A stretch of DNA of 34,738 bases, taken from contig PNOH01000043.1 of the NCBI GenBank assembly GCA_013824715.1, positions 1-34,738 on the forward strand, given 5' to 3'. The position numbers were made by a program, and so were the translations under genes. The notes below the pieces were generated by a model. That model was not told where the DNA came from. It did not search any database and saw only the letters and a list, made by a program, of their open reading frames with translations. This document shows, one piece after another, positions 13,134-21,770 of this stretch (positions within the stretch are counted from its first letter, which is position 1; each line of letters opens with the position of its first letter). This DNA is from Odoribacter sp. Its GTDB lineage: Bacteria > Bacteroidota > Bacteroidia > Bacteroidales > Prolixibacteraceae.

Positions 13134-14098
13134 TAATAACAATTCCCCGGCATCAGGTAATTGCGAACGTAATCGTTGATACCAGTTTCGAGGCTAAAGA
13201 ATGGTTCATTATAACCAATTGCTCTTAGTTTCTGAATATTGGCGCAGGTATAATACTGATATTTCCCCTCCAAATCTGCCGGGGTATTTATAAAACCAAT
13301 ATTGTCAGCCATATTCATTGAATTAAATACTGCCCTGGTCAAACTAAGGTACGTTCGGGCTACTCCGGTCCCGACATTGTAAATTCCCGAATCTTTGCGG
13401 TGGTTCATGAAGAACAAAATCACTTTGGATACATCCTCCACATGAATAAAGTCCCGGGCTTGTTCCCCATCCTGAAAATCGGGGTGGTGTGAACGGAAAA
13501 GGTTCATTTTACCAGTCTCTGAAATCGTATTAAAAGCCTGTAAAATAACAGATGCCATCCGGTTTTTATGATATTCGTTGGGCCCAAACACATTGAAGAA
13601 TTTTAATCCTGCCCAGAAATAGGGTTGTTCTTTTTGCTCCAGCGCCCAACAATCAAAATCATGCTTCGACTGTGCATATAAATTCATGGGCTGCAATTCA
13701 GGGATGATGGTATGGTCATCGTCGAAACCAAACTGTCCGTCGCCGTAAGTTGATGCTGATGAAGCATAAATCAGTGGCAAGCCATACTGAATGCAGGCTT
13801 TCCAGATTTTTTGCGAATATTCAAGATTAAGTTGCTGGTATATTTCGGGTTCTTGTCCTACTGTATCGGTCCTGGCCCCCATGTGAATAATCATCTGAAC
13901 AAATTGCTCATTACTGGCCAACCAGTCGAAGAAATGATCACGATCAACCATTTCTGTATAAGTTTTTGTCTGGTAATTCTGAAACTTCAGGGGATCGTCG
14001 TATTTATCAACCAGAACAATGTCTTTAAAACCTTCCCTGTTGAGCTTCCCGACTATAAAACTACCAATAAAACCAGCCGCTCCGGTAACTACAATCAT
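13133..14098 (-). CDS. hldD: ADP-L-glycero-D-manno-heptose-6-epimerase (HldD/RfaD)
   Basis: Short-chain dehydrogenase/reductase-type epimerase of 321 residues that makes ADP-L-glycero-beta-D-manno-heptose for lipopolysaccharide core. Evidence: Rossmann motif TGAAGFIGSF (residues 5-14), VDKYDD, IHMGARTDT, YASSASTYGDG and catalytic YAQSK (about residues 141-145), NVFGPNEYHKNRMAS and QARDFIHVEDV, all closely resembling HldD rather than generic NAD-dependent epimerases. Length is near the norm (about 310-325). The heptose kinase/adenylyltransferase genes are not in the window. The upstream gap to folE (190 bp) is divergent. Confidence 0.9.
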   Translation of the reverse strand: MIVVTGAAGFIGSFIVGKLNREGFKDIVLVDKYDDPLKFQNYQTKTYTEMVDRDHFFDWLASNEQFVQMIIHMGARTDTVGQEPEIYQQLNLEYSQKIWKACIQYGLPLIYASSASTYGDGQFGFDDDHTIIPELQPMNLYAQSKHDFDCWALEQKEQPYFWAGLKFFNVFGPNEYHKNRMASVILQAFNTISETGKMNLFRSHHPDFQDGEQARDFIHVEDVSKVILFFMNHRKDSGIYNVGTGVARTYLSLTRAVFNSMNMADNIGFINTPADLEGKYQYYTCANIQKLRAIGYNEPFFSLETGINDYVRNYLMPGNCY

Positions 14099-14235
14099 AT
14101 TTACAGTTCATTAACTTTAGTTAATTTCTGAGACATTGTTTTCGTAAATACTAACTTCGATTTATCGATTATATTGTCTGCCAACGCCAAAATAAATTAA
14201 CTTTTTTTACAACTTAATTCTAAGACCGAACTTAT

Positions 14236-14243
14236 TACCTTTG
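14236..14243 (+). promoter_or_regulatory. -7 promoter element of folE
   Basis: TACCTTTG matches TAnnTTTG. The expected transcript start is near 14247, about 40 nt before the ATG, and AAAGGAAA just before the start may serve as a weak ribosome binding site. Confidence 0.5.
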
Positions 14244-14288
14244 TGGTTGCGTGTATCCAAATAAATTTAGTACTGAAAGGAAACAGAC

Positions 14289-14903
14289 ATGGAATTTTCA
14301 TTAAACGGAAAAGATGGTACCTACCGGAAAGTTGAAAAATATGATCCGGAAACAACCGCGCGATTAAGCGATCACTACAAGAACATCATCGATCTTTTAG
14401 GCGAAAATTCCGGTCGTGACGGATTGTTGCAAACGCCCATGCGGGTAGCTAAGTCTATGCAGTTTTTGCTTCAGGGTTACGAACAGGATCCGGAAAAAAT
14501 CCTACGTTCAGCCATGTTTAAGGAAGATTACCGCCAAATGGTCATCGTTAAAGACATCGAAATTTATTCGTTGTGCGAGCACCACATGCTTCCGTTTATT
14601 GGCAAGGCACATATTGGTTACATCCCGAATGGCTACATCACCGGCCTCAGCAAAATTGCGCGTGTGGTTGATGCCTATGCCCGCCGTTTGCAGGTTCAGG
14701 AACGGCTGACCACCCAAATTAAAGATTGTATCCAGCAAACCCTTAAACCACTTGGAGTAGCTGTCGTTATTGAGGCACAACACCTTTGCATGCAAATGCG
14801 CGGTGTTCAGAAACAACATTCAATCACTACCACATCCGACTTTACCGGTGCATTCGAACGGGTGGCTACCAGGGAAGAGTTTATTAGGTTAATACGGGGA
14901 TAA
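14289..14903 (+). CDS. folE: GTP cyclohydrolase I
   Basis: Converts GTP to 7,8-dihydroneopterin triphosphate, the first step of tetrahydrofolate (and queuosine) synthesis. The 204-residue protein has the family core: [20 protein letters not shown] with zinc ligands Cys96 and His99, [20 protein letters not shown], and the third zinc ligand Cys167 in [10 protein letters not shown]. The N-terminal helix (about 20-60) is normal. It acts in the cytoplasm as a decamer. It has its own promoter and appears to be monocistronic. Confidence 0.97.
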   Translation: MEFSLNGKDGTYRKVEKYDPETTARLSDHYKNIIDLLGENSGRDGLLQTPMRVAKSMQFLLQGYEQDPEKILRSAMFKEDYRQMVIVKDIEIYSLCEHHMLPFIGKAHIGYIPNGYITGLSKIARVVDAYARRLQVQERLTTQIKDCIQQTLKPLGVAVVIEAQHLCMQMRGVQKQHSITTTSDFTGAFERVATREEFIRLIRG

Positions 14904-14971
14904 CAGAACCTGTGAACCAGTAGCATTAACTATTCTTAACATTCAACTTCTTATAGTTCCCGCTTAAATAC

Positions 14972-14979
14972 TACTTTTG
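14972..14979 (+). promoter_or_regulatory. -7 promoter element of the small exported-protein gene
   Basis: TACTTTTG matches TAnnTTTG and ends 6 nt before the ATG at 14986, so the transcript would have almost no leader. Confidence 0.5.
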
Positions 14980-14985
14980 CATCCG

Positions 14986-15315
14986 ATGAAAGTGACAAAG
15001 AATATATTATTCCGACTTCTACTTCTGATAGCTGTACTTTTCAGCTTAGGAATTGAGGCATCTTCTGAATACGCATCTCCATTGTATAACGTAGAACTTT
15101 CATCAGAAACGAATTGTGCGGATAGCAATGCCAATTCAGATATTGATTCTTTCAATGATGACCACATTAATCAGGTTTTCAAATCATGCATGTTAGGTGA
15201 ACGACTAACCCGGTTGCCGATTTCAAACGGCCCGTTTTTACCGCATAAATTTTCCTTTTTAAGCTGGCAACCGCCGAAAAAATTCAGTTTCGGGATTTTA
15301 AATCATAAATCTTAA
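14986..15315 (+). CDS. Small exported protein of unknown function
   Basis: Not recognised. 109 residues starting at the ATG immediately downstream of the promoter element. A hydrophobic N-terminus (ILFRLLLLIAVLFSLGIEA, about 6-25) looks like a signal peptide or anchor. The rest is polar and Asn/Asp/Ser-rich (for example NANSDIDSFNDD) with two cysteines, then a basic, aromatic C-terminal part (PHKFSFLSWQPPKKFSFG). No transmembrane repeat, domain or catalytic motif is visible. Confidence 0.6.
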   Translation: MKVTKNILFRLLLLIAVLFSLGIEASSEYASPLYNVELSSETNCADSNANSDIDSFNDDHINQVFKSCMLGERLTRLPISNGPFLPHKFSFLSWQPPKKFSFGILNHKS

Positions 15316-15499
15316 CAGATAACAGTAAGTCTTGATAACCATCAGGCAAAATCTGTTGAATGATGTTGTGGGCCTTAATCGGAAAACAAAATCCCCATTA
15401 AAAAACTCCGCATATCTTAAGGTAAGTTTATTCTTATAAGACAATCGTGTAATTTCTTTATCTTATAGAAAAAACAATGAAAATTCAACCATTTACAAC

Positions 15500-15598
15500 A
15501 TGAAAATAGGTGATTTAATTAACCGCAACCGGCATCAGGGAGCTCTTGGACACTTAACCGGATTTTTGGATCAAATAAGGAAAGGAACAGTGAAATGA
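15500..15598 (+). CDS. Small ORF of 32 codons coupled to the TerB-like gene
   Basis: MKIGDLINRNRHQGALGHLT continues FLDQIRKGTVK and stops at TGA (15596-15598), overlapping the next start in ATGA (15595-15598). The ATGA overlap with a purine-rich AAGGAAAGGAACAG just upstream suggests translational coupling. It is too short to judge by composition. The gap 15316-15499 upstream shows no gene, only a near-palindrome TCTTATAAGA at about 15431. Confidence 0.4.
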   Translation: MKIGDLINRNRHQGALGHLTGFLDQIRKGTVK

Positions 15599-16095
15599 AT
15601 TTTGAAAAACCAATACGCGATAAAAGTTTTCTTTTAAATATTAGTTATACAACACACAAAATGAATTATTTAGATTCTACTGACATTTTAATAAAAAAGC
15701 AAAATACCGAATATTTCGTTCATCTGATCCGCATTGCATTGGCAGATGATGTGATCAATGGCAATGAAATGGAATTACTGCATCTAATAAGCAAAAAGTT
15801 GGGCTTCACAGAAATTGAAACTGTCCAATTAATAAAAACAACAGACAAATCAGATTACAGGCCACCTTCTGAATTTTCCCTTCGATTTGAGCAGGTATTT
15901 GAAATTGTAAATATGTCTTTGGCTGATAGGTCAATTATAAAAGATGAGATGCGATTAGCCAGTAGTTTCGCAACAAAATGTGGGTTTGAAGAAAGTGAAA
16001 TCCCTGCCCTGCTGCTTCTGTTATTAAATGGAATTAGACAAGGCAAAAACAAAAGTGAACTTTTAAAAGAATATCAAAACAAGCTGAAATCCTGA
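15595..16095 (+). CDS. TerB-like helical protein
   Basis: 166 residues. Two similar helical halves each carry the TerB-type motif of acidic residues with an E-x2-L helix pattern: RIALADDVINGNEMELLHLI (about 46-65) and NMSLADRSIIKDEMRLASSF (about 103-122). The TerB fold binds metal in the tellurite-resistance (TerB) and DjlA-related families. The start at 15595 is uncertain; MNYLDSTDIL at 15661 is an alternative. It precedes a VTT-type membrane protein and a TerC protein on the same strand. No enzyme motif is seen. Confidence 0.7.
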   Translation: MNFEKPIRDKSFLLNISYTTHKMNYLDSTDILIKKQNTEYFVHLIRIALADDVINGNEMELLHLISKKLGFTEIETVQLIKTTDKSDYRPPSEFSLRFEQVFEIVNMSLADRSIIKDEMRLASSFATKCGFEESEIPALLLLLLNGIRQGKNKSELLKEYQNKLKS

Positions 16096-16136
16096 AATAG
16101 GACGATTGCTTTTATCAATTTTACTGAATATACTGA

Positions 16137-16751
16137 ATGAAGAACTGGTTTAAATCGCTACATAATTGGGGTATGGAATGGGTAAACACCAAGTGGGGTG
16201 CATGGGCATTGTTTATTTGTGCTTTTGCTGATGCTTCCTTCTTACCGTTGCCTACACCAATGTTTTTTATAGCTTTAACATTACTAAATATCACAAAAGC
16301 ATATAAATACGCATTATTTGTAACTCTTGGAACATTAACAGGCGCTTTGGCCGGATATTCAATAGGTCATTTTGCCTGGCTTAAAGCGAACGGCGAATTT
16401 ACCGGTCTTGCCATGTTTGTGTTTGACAATGTCCCGGGTTTTACCGAGGAGGTATATCAATATTTTCACACTCAATTCTCAAAATGGGGCTTAGGCATTT
16501 TGTTTTTAGCCCCATTGATTCCAGTTCCTTACAAGATATTTTCGATTTCATCAGGAGCATTTGATATTAATATCTTCATCTTTTTTTTCGGGACTTTTAT
16601 TAGCCAGGGTATAAGATTTTATCTTTTGTCGTTCCTGATAATTAAATTAGGTCCGGGGGTTAAAAAACTGTTCGAATTTAATAAGAAACCTGTTGTCATT
16701 ATGGTAACTGCATGTATTGCTGTAGTTATTATTGCAATTAAAGTATTTTAA
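16137..16751 (+). CDS. VTT-domain (DedA/YqaA-like) inner-membrane protein
   Basis: 204-residue polytopic protein of the YqaA branch of the VTT/DedA superfamily. Visible features: FICAFADASFLPLPTPMFFI (about 26-45), a glycine-rich segment (LGTLTGALAGYSIGHF), the re-entrant signature LAPLIPVPYKIFSISSGAF (about 130-148) and a final membrane helix. Family members are implicated in lipid scrambling/flipping and membrane homeostasis; the precise role here is unproven. It lies 41 bp after the TerB-like gene and 73 bp before terC, so they may be one operon. Confidence 0.85.
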   Translation: MKNWFKSLHNWGMEWVNTKWGAWALFICAFADASFLPLPTPMFFIALTLLNITKAYKYALFVTLGTLTGALAGYSIGHFAWLKANGEFTGLAMFVFDNVPGFTEEVYQYFHTQFSKWGLGILFLAPLIPVPYKIFSISSGAFDINIFIFFFGTFISQGIRFYLLSFLIIKLGPGVKKLFEFNKKPVVIMVTACIAVVIIAIKVF

Positions 16752-16824
16752 TTTCCATGAATGGATTGAAAAAATATTGACTGAAAATTCTGTATTAATT
16801 AAGTATCTGTTATAAAATCAAGTT

Positions 16825-17772
16825 ATGGTTGTTAATGTATATGTTTGGGTCGGATTTATTGCTTTTGTAATACTTCTTCTGGCCATCGACCTTGGAGTTT
16901 TTCACCGTAAATCGCATGAAGTAAAAATAAAGGAAGCGCTGATTTGGAGTGCTCTCTGGATTTCACTGGCTTTTATTTTCAATTATGGTATCTATGTTTT
17001 CATGGGGAAAGAAAAAGCCCTGGAATTTTTAGCCGGATATTTGATTGAAAAATCGTTAAGTGTTGACAATTTATTTGTCTTTATCATGCTGTTTTCATAC
17101 TTCCATGTGAATCCGAGATATCAGCATAAAGTTCTGTTCTGGGGCATTTTGGGGGCGTTGATTATGCGGGCGGTATTTATATTCGCAGGAGTTGCGCTCA
17201 TCACAAAATTTCACTGGGTTATATACATTTTCGGGGCATTCCTGATATTGACCGGAATAAAAATGGCGATCCAGAAAGAAGGAGAAATAGCGCCTGATAA
17301 AAATCCACTGGTCAGGTTATTCAAAAAGTTCTTTCCGGTCACTGACCAGATGCATGGGGGTAAATTTTTCGTTAAAATTAATTCGAAAACAGTTGCAACT
17401 CCCTTGTTTATTGTATTGTTGATTGTCGAATTTACCGACTTAATATTTGCTGTTGATTCGATCCCGGCTATTCTGGCGATTTCGAATGACACGTTTATCA
17501 TATTTACTTCCAATGTTTTCGCAATTCTGGGTTTGAGGGCGCTGTATTTTGCCCTTGCCGGAATAACTAAATATTTTCATTACCTTAAATTTGGGTTATC
17601 AGCTATTCTGGTTTTTGTAGGAGTAAAAATGGTCATTGCCGGTTTTTATAAGATCCCAATTACCTATTCGCTTCTGGTTATTCTAGTGATATTGATTATA
17701 TCAGTTACCTTTTCAATACTTTTTCCTCAAAAAGAAAAGATTGATTTGAGTGGACAGGTTGAAAAGAGCTGA
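16825..17772 (+). CDS. TerC/Alx-family integral membrane protein
   Basis: 315 residues with about nine membrane segments. It shows the two TerC half-signatures: GYLIEKSLSVDNLFVFIMLF (about 72-91) and VEFTDLIFAVDSIPAILAIS (about 200-219), with the conserved membrane-buried Asp/Glu residues. TerC proteins (Alx, YceF) are linked to manganese export and to tellurite resistance with TerB. The stop ends 1 bp before the convergent lactonase stop, so no intergenic terminator exists. Confidence 0.9.
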   Translation: MVVNVYVWVGFIAFVILLLAIDLGVFHRKSHEVKIKEALIWSALWISLAFIFNYGIYVFMGKEKALEFLAGYLIEKSLSVDNLFVFIMLFSYFHVNPRYQHKVLFWGILGALIMRAVFIFAGVALITKFHWVIYIFGAFLILTGIKMAIQKEGEIAPDKNPLVRLFKKFFPVTDQMHGGKFFVKINSKTVATPLFIVLLIVEFTDLIFAVDSIPAILAISNDTFIIFTSNVFAILGLRALYFALAGITKYFHYLKFGLSAILVFVGVKMVIAGFYKIPITYSLLVILVILIISVTFSILFPQKEKIDLSGQVEKS

Positions 17773-17773
17773 T

Positions 17774-18895
17774 TTACCTCAGAAACTGCAAACAAACAGG
17801 CGATTCATTTGGAACTTTAATCCCGGTAAATTTCAGTTTGCCGGAGATTTCATCAACCCTGAAAACAGTAATATCGTTGCTTCGCTGATTGGCGACCAGT
17901 AAAAATTGCCCGGTTGGATCGAACGTAAAATTTCGTGGCCAGTTTCCTTCAACCGAAACGGTCTGCACCATTTCCAATTTTCCGCTGGTGTTATCGCGCG
18001 TAAAAACAGCAATACTGTTATGGCCACGGTTCGACCCGTAAACATATCGGCCATCGGAAGATACATGAATATCGGCGCACCAGCTTTCGCCTTCAAAATC
18101 TTTGGGCAGCGTTTTGATGGTTTGAATTGTTTTCCACTCAGCGCCATATTTCATTAAAACGGTTACAGTAGAACTTAACTCATTAATGACATAAATAAAA
18201 CGTCCATCAGTTGAAAAGTCGAAATGACGCGGGCCAGACCCCGCTGGAAGTTTAATAAAAGGTTGTGAATCGGGCTTAAGTGTAATTTCGCCAGTACCAA
18301 AACTATATATTTTCAATTCATCGGTACCTAAATCTGCAGCAAATAACAGCTTCCCTGAAGCATCGAATTTTGCTGAATGAGCATGGGGTTCGGTTTGACG
18401 GCCGGGGAAGGGGCCACTTCCGGTATGCTGTATTTTCTGCATCAGTGCAGTCAGTCTTCCATCGGGCAAAACGTTAAAAAGCGAGAGGTTTCCACCGGTA
18501 TAGTTCGAGGCAACCAGTTTTTTTCCATCAGGCGAAAGGCAAACGTGACAGGGGTTTGCACCATGCGTTTGTACATGGTTCAGGAACGAAAGTTTTCCGT
18601 TTTCTTCAATCCTGAAGGCCGAAACACCTCCGCTATGGTCTTTATCAGGATCAGCGATTTCGCCAACAGCATAAAGGTATTTTTTATCTCCTGAAATGGT
18701 TAGAAAAGATGGATTATTACTGATAGCCGGCATTTTCAGATCAACCAGTTTCCCGTTCCGGTCGTTAAACGAATAAACAAAAATACCATCGGCCATACCC
18801 TTGGTATAGGTTCCAACATATAGAATATGCTTTTTGGCGTCAACGCCCATTACCAGCATAAAAACACAAAAAACACACAATAAGAGTAATTTCAT
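17774..18895 (-). CDS. Exported beta-propeller lactonase (6-phosphogluconolactonase-like)
   Basis: 373 residues: signal peptide (about 1-20), then a seven-bladed propeller of the lactonase family related to cycloisomerase/6-phosphogluconolactonase (YbhE/Pgl). The repeating blades are visible as YVGTYTKGMADGIFVYSF, NNPSFLTISGDKKYLYAVGE, GANPCHVCLSPDGKKLVASN, TEPHAHSAKFDASGKLL, SGPRHFDFSTDGRFIYVIN and WPRNFTFDPTGQFLLVANQR. The signal peptide points to the periplasm, so the substrate need not be 6-phosphogluconolactone. A promoter element is seen at 18958-18965. Confidence 0.88.
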   Translation of the reverse strand: MKLLLLCVFCVFMLVMGVDAKKHILYVGTYTKGMADGIFVYSFNDRNGKLVDLKMPAISNNPSFLTISGDKKYLYAVGEIADPDKDHSGGVSAFRIEENGKLSFLNHVQTHGANPCHVCLSPDGKKLVASNYTGGNLSLFNVLPDGRLTALMQKIQHTGSGPFPGRQTEPHAHSAKFDASGKLLFAADLGTDELKIYSFGTGEITLKPDSQPFIKLPAGSGPRHFDFSTDGRFIYVINELSSTVTVLMKYGAEWKTIQTIKTLPKDFEGESWCADIHVSSDGRYVYGSNRGHNSIAVFTRDNTSGKLEMVQTVSVEGNWPRNFTFDPTGQFLLVANQRSNDITVFRVDEISGKLKFTGIKVPNESPVCLQFLR

Positions 18896-18957
18896 GAGAA
18901 TATTTTTTATAAAGGTTGTAACTAATCTGAATTCTGGTTGTTTATAAAACTACAAAT

Positions 18958-18965
18958 CAAAATTA
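18958..18965 (-). promoter_or_regulatory. -7 promoter element of the lactonase gene
   Basis: Read on the - strand it is TAATTTTG, a TAnnTTTG match, about 65 nt upstream of the lactonase start. Confidence 0.4.
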
Positions 18966-19044
18966 TAAAATTTAATGTCATGAAACGTGCATCTGGGTGA
19001 ATAACTAACCTAGATAAATACGATTTACTTAAAACATACTTACC

Positions 19045-19284
19045 ATGGAAAAACCAACAATTGCGGCAAAAATGCCGGCGCTGGTAACCCTCGAACCGGG
19101 GCCATTAGCCTGGTGTGCATGTGGAAAAAGCTCAACACAGCCATTTTGTGATGGCACACACAACGGCACAAAATTTACACCGGTTCTGTTTAAAGTTGCT
19201 GAAAAAAGAGAAGCCTGGCTTTGCCAGTGCAAACACACTAAAAATCCACCTTATTGCGACGGAACACATAAAACCCTTTTATAA
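19045..19284 (+). CDS. Dual CDGSH iron-sulfur protein
   Basis: 79-residue protein with two tandem CDGSH-type [2Fe-2S] motifs. The first is Cys24-x-Cys26...Cys35-x3-His39 (WCACGKSSTQPFCDGTH) and the second is Cys60-x-Cys62...Cys71-x3-His75 (CQCKHTKNPPYCDGTH). Each binds one cluster through three Cys and one His, as in mitoNEET and the bacterial two-motif members. It has no signal peptide, so it is cytosolic; the function is presumably redox or cluster transfer. The start at 19045 is the first ATG. Confidence 0.93.
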   Translation: MEKPTIAAKMPALVTLEPGPLAWCACGKSSTQPFCDGTHNGTKFTPVLFKVAEKREAWLCQCKHTKNPPYCDGTHKTLL

Positions 19285-19356
19285 GAATAAACTCCCAGTA
19301 CACAGGCAACGCCCTGAGAAAATATTTTAAGATTCGATCACGAAATGGCTTTGAAA

Positions 19357-19376
19357 TTAGATATTCCCGTATCTAA
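19357..19376. other. Hairpin/palindrome between the CDGSH gene and the antiporter
   Basis: TTAGATA-TTCCCG-TATCTAA is a perfect 7-bp inverted repeat with a 6-nt loop in the 212-bp gap. No T-run follows, so it could equally be an operator. The rest of the gap is AT-rich with no gene. Confidence 0.4.
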
Positions 19377-19496
19377 ATGAACCTTTAACGAAATCTTTTC
19401 GATTGGTGTTTTGTTTCCCGATTTACTTCTTCTATTTTTAGTCCGGATTACCTGAAAAGTTAATCCTGATTATTTTATTTTACAAGCTGAATAAAG

Positions 19497-21767
19497 ATGA
19501 GGAAAATAAAAGACATCTTGCTTTACATTGGAATTCTGGGAGTATTTTTTGCCTTTATTTACTGGATTATTCAGTCCGGAAAAATTCTGGAAGCCGGAAG
19601 ATTTGTGGTTGAACCACAATTACAGAGTTCCTATTTTTCTCAGTTTATTCAGTCAATTGCTAACAATTTAGCCCATCCGGTTGGTCTGGTTTTGGCGCAA
19701 ATTGTTACTATTCTTATCGTGTCGCGTGTATTCGGATTCATTTTCAGGAAAATTCACCAACCAACTGTAATCGGAGAAATAATTGCCGGTATTGCCTTAG
19801 GTCCGTCTTTGCTCGGAATGCTTTTCCCCGAATTTTCATCGTCTCTTTTCCCCGAAAATTCCCTGGGAAACCTTAGCCTTTTAAGTCAGGTCGGGTTAAT
19901 CCTGTTCATGTTTATGGTGGGAATGGAACTCGACTTGAAAGTAATTCAAAGCAAAGTAAAAGATGCCGTGGTTGTGAGTAATGCCGGAATTCTCATTCCG
20001 TTTTCCATTGGAATAGGATTGGCCTATTTTATTTACGAAAATTTTGCCCCCAAAGGAGTACCATTTCTTTCTTTTGGCCTGTTTCTCGGAATGGCCATGA
20101 GTATCACCGCTTTTCCTGTACTTGCCCGAATTGTTCAGGAACGCGGAATGCACAGGACCCGCGTGGGAAATTTGGTAATAACTTGCGCCGCGGCCGATGA
20201 TATTACTGCATGGTGTATGCTGGCAGCGATCATTGCCATTGCCAAAGCCGGATCTTTCGTGAGTTCACTTTATGTCATTCTGCTTTCAATCGGATATGTC
20301 CTGATCATGATTAAGGTAGTGCGCCCTTTCCTGAAACGGGTTGGCGACTTACATGCTACGCGCGAAAACCTGAGCAAACAAGTTGTGGCCATATTTTTCC
20401 TGACTCTGCTGATATCTTCTTATACAACCGAAATCATAGGTATTCATGCACTTTTCGGCGCTTTTCTGGCCGGAACAATCATGCCTGAAAACACCAAATT
20501 CAGAAACATTTTCATTCAGAAAATTGAAGATGTTGCACTGGTGTTGTTGCTTCCCCTCTTTTTTGTTTTTACCGGATTGCGTACCCAGATCGGCCTTCTG
20601 AACGATATTTATCTCTGGAAAATAACCGGGCTGATCATTCTGGTGGCTATCACCGGAAAATTTGTGGGCAGTGCACTGGCTGCAAAATTTGTTGGGCAAA
20701 ACTGGCGCGACAGCTTAACCATTGGGGCATTGATGAACACACGCGGATTGATGGAACTCATTGTGCTTAATATAGGATACGATCTCGGTATTCTTTCTCC
20801 TGAAGTTTTTTCGATGATGGTCATCATGGCGCTGGTCACCACATTAATGACAGGTCCGGCATTGGATCTGATCGAACGGATATTCAGGACAAAACCTGGC
20901 ATGATACAGGAAAAAATCAGTCACCTGAGCAAATTCAAAATTATCCTTTCGTTTGGAAATCCTGAAATGGGCAGATCTTTACTCCGACTTGCCAATAACC
21001 TGGTAAAAAAGCAAAAAGAAAACACTTCGGTTACCGCCCTTCACCTCTGTCCAAACAATGTGCTGCACCATTACAATATGGATGAATATGAAAATGAAAG
21101 CTTTGAGCTGGTCATTCAGGAATCGGAATTGTTAAGCCAGAAGATTACTACCTTGTTTAAGGCTTCGGATGATATTGACCACGACATTACTGAAATTACG
21201 AATAAAGGTGACTTTGATCTGCTGTTGATAGGTATCGGACAGTCAATTTTTGAAGGGAGCCTGTTGGGAAAGATCCTTGGTTATACTACCCGGATTGTGA
21301 ACCCCGACCGCCTCATTCAGAAAGTGGCAGGAAAAGAAAAGCTGTTCGGAATTTCGCCGTTCGATGACCGGACTCAAAATATTCTATCAGCCAGCAAGGT
21401 TCCCGTAGGAATTTTTGTTGATAAAAACACAGGCGATTATGATCAGGTTATTGTACCATTTTATACTGAAAAGGATGGTTTTTTAGTTGATTATATCCAA
21501 CGACTGATTAAAAACTCGGGAGCTCAGGTCACGGCGACCGATCCTGCAGGCACGATCAGAAAACACATTGAAATTAAGGAGGCCATCAGGGCAATTGAAC
21601 AGGAGGCGCCAAACCATATTACCATAAACAGCGATATTGATATGGATGGAGAGTTTGTCGGGCAATTCAAGTTAATGGTTATTTCAATCGAAGGATGGAA
21701 AAAACTAGTTGATTCGCGATGCTCCTGGCTTAATCAGACTCCTTCGATCCTAATACTAAAAGCATAA
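19497..21767 (+). CDS. CPA2-family cation/proton antiporter with a C-terminal stress-protein-like domain
   Basis: 756-residue protein. The N-terminal half (about 1-455) has twelve to thirteen membrane segments of the Kef/NhaS CPA2 type: GEIIAGIALGPSLLGMLFPE, VGLILFMFMVGMELDL, ITAFPVLARIVQERGMHRT, CAAADDITAWC (ion-site Asp pair), FGAFLAGTIMP and MNTRGLMELIVLNIGY. The soluble C-terminal half (about 465-756) looks like two degenerate universal-stress-protein (UspA) folds and contains no TrkA-N motif. It exchanges a monovalent cation with protons across the inner membrane, and the soluble half may sense a ligand. The stop lies 3 bp before a convergent stop. Confidence 0.9.
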   Translation: MRKIKDILLYIGILGVFFAFIYWIIQSGKILEAGRFVVEPQLQSSYFSQFIQSIANNLAHPVGLVLAQIVTILIVSRVFGFIFRKIHQPTVIGEIIAGIALGPSLLGMLFPEFSSSLFPENSLGNLSLLSQVGLILFMFMVGMELDLKVIQSKVKDAVVVSNAGILIPFSIGIGLAYFIYENFAPKGVPFLSFGLFLGMAMSITAFPVLARIVQERGMHRTRVGNLVITCAAADDITAWCMLAAIIAIAKAGSFVSSLYVILLSIGYVLIMIKVVRPFLKRVGDLHATRENLSKQVVAIFFLTLLISSYTTEIIGIHALFGAFLAGTIMPENTKFRNIFIQKIEDVALVLLLPLFFVFTGLRTQIGLLNDIYLWKITGLIILVAITGKFVGSALAAKFVGQNWRDSLTIGALMNTRGLMELIVLNIGYDLGILSPEVFSMMVIMALVTTLMTGPALDLIERIFRTKPGMIQEKISHLSKFKIILSFGNPEMGRSLLRLANNLVKKQKENTSVTALHLCPNNVLHHYNMDEYENESFELVIQESELLSQKITTLFKASDDIDHDITEITNKGDFDLLLIGIGQSIFEGSLLGKILGYTTRIVNPDRLIQKVAGKEKLFGISPFDDRTQNILSASKVPVGIFVDKNTGDYDQVIVPFYTEKDGFLVDYIQRLIKNSGAQVTATDPAGTIRKHIEIKEAIRAIEQEAPNHITINSDIDMDGEFVGQFKLMVISIEGWKKLVDSRCSWLNQTPSILILKA

Positions 21768-21770
21768 AAA

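Noticed and set aside
14099-14288. Riboswitch (pterin or preQ1 type) upstream of folE
   Set aside because: No conserved core or pseudoknot elements recognisable; the region is AT-rich and contains an ordinary promoter element.
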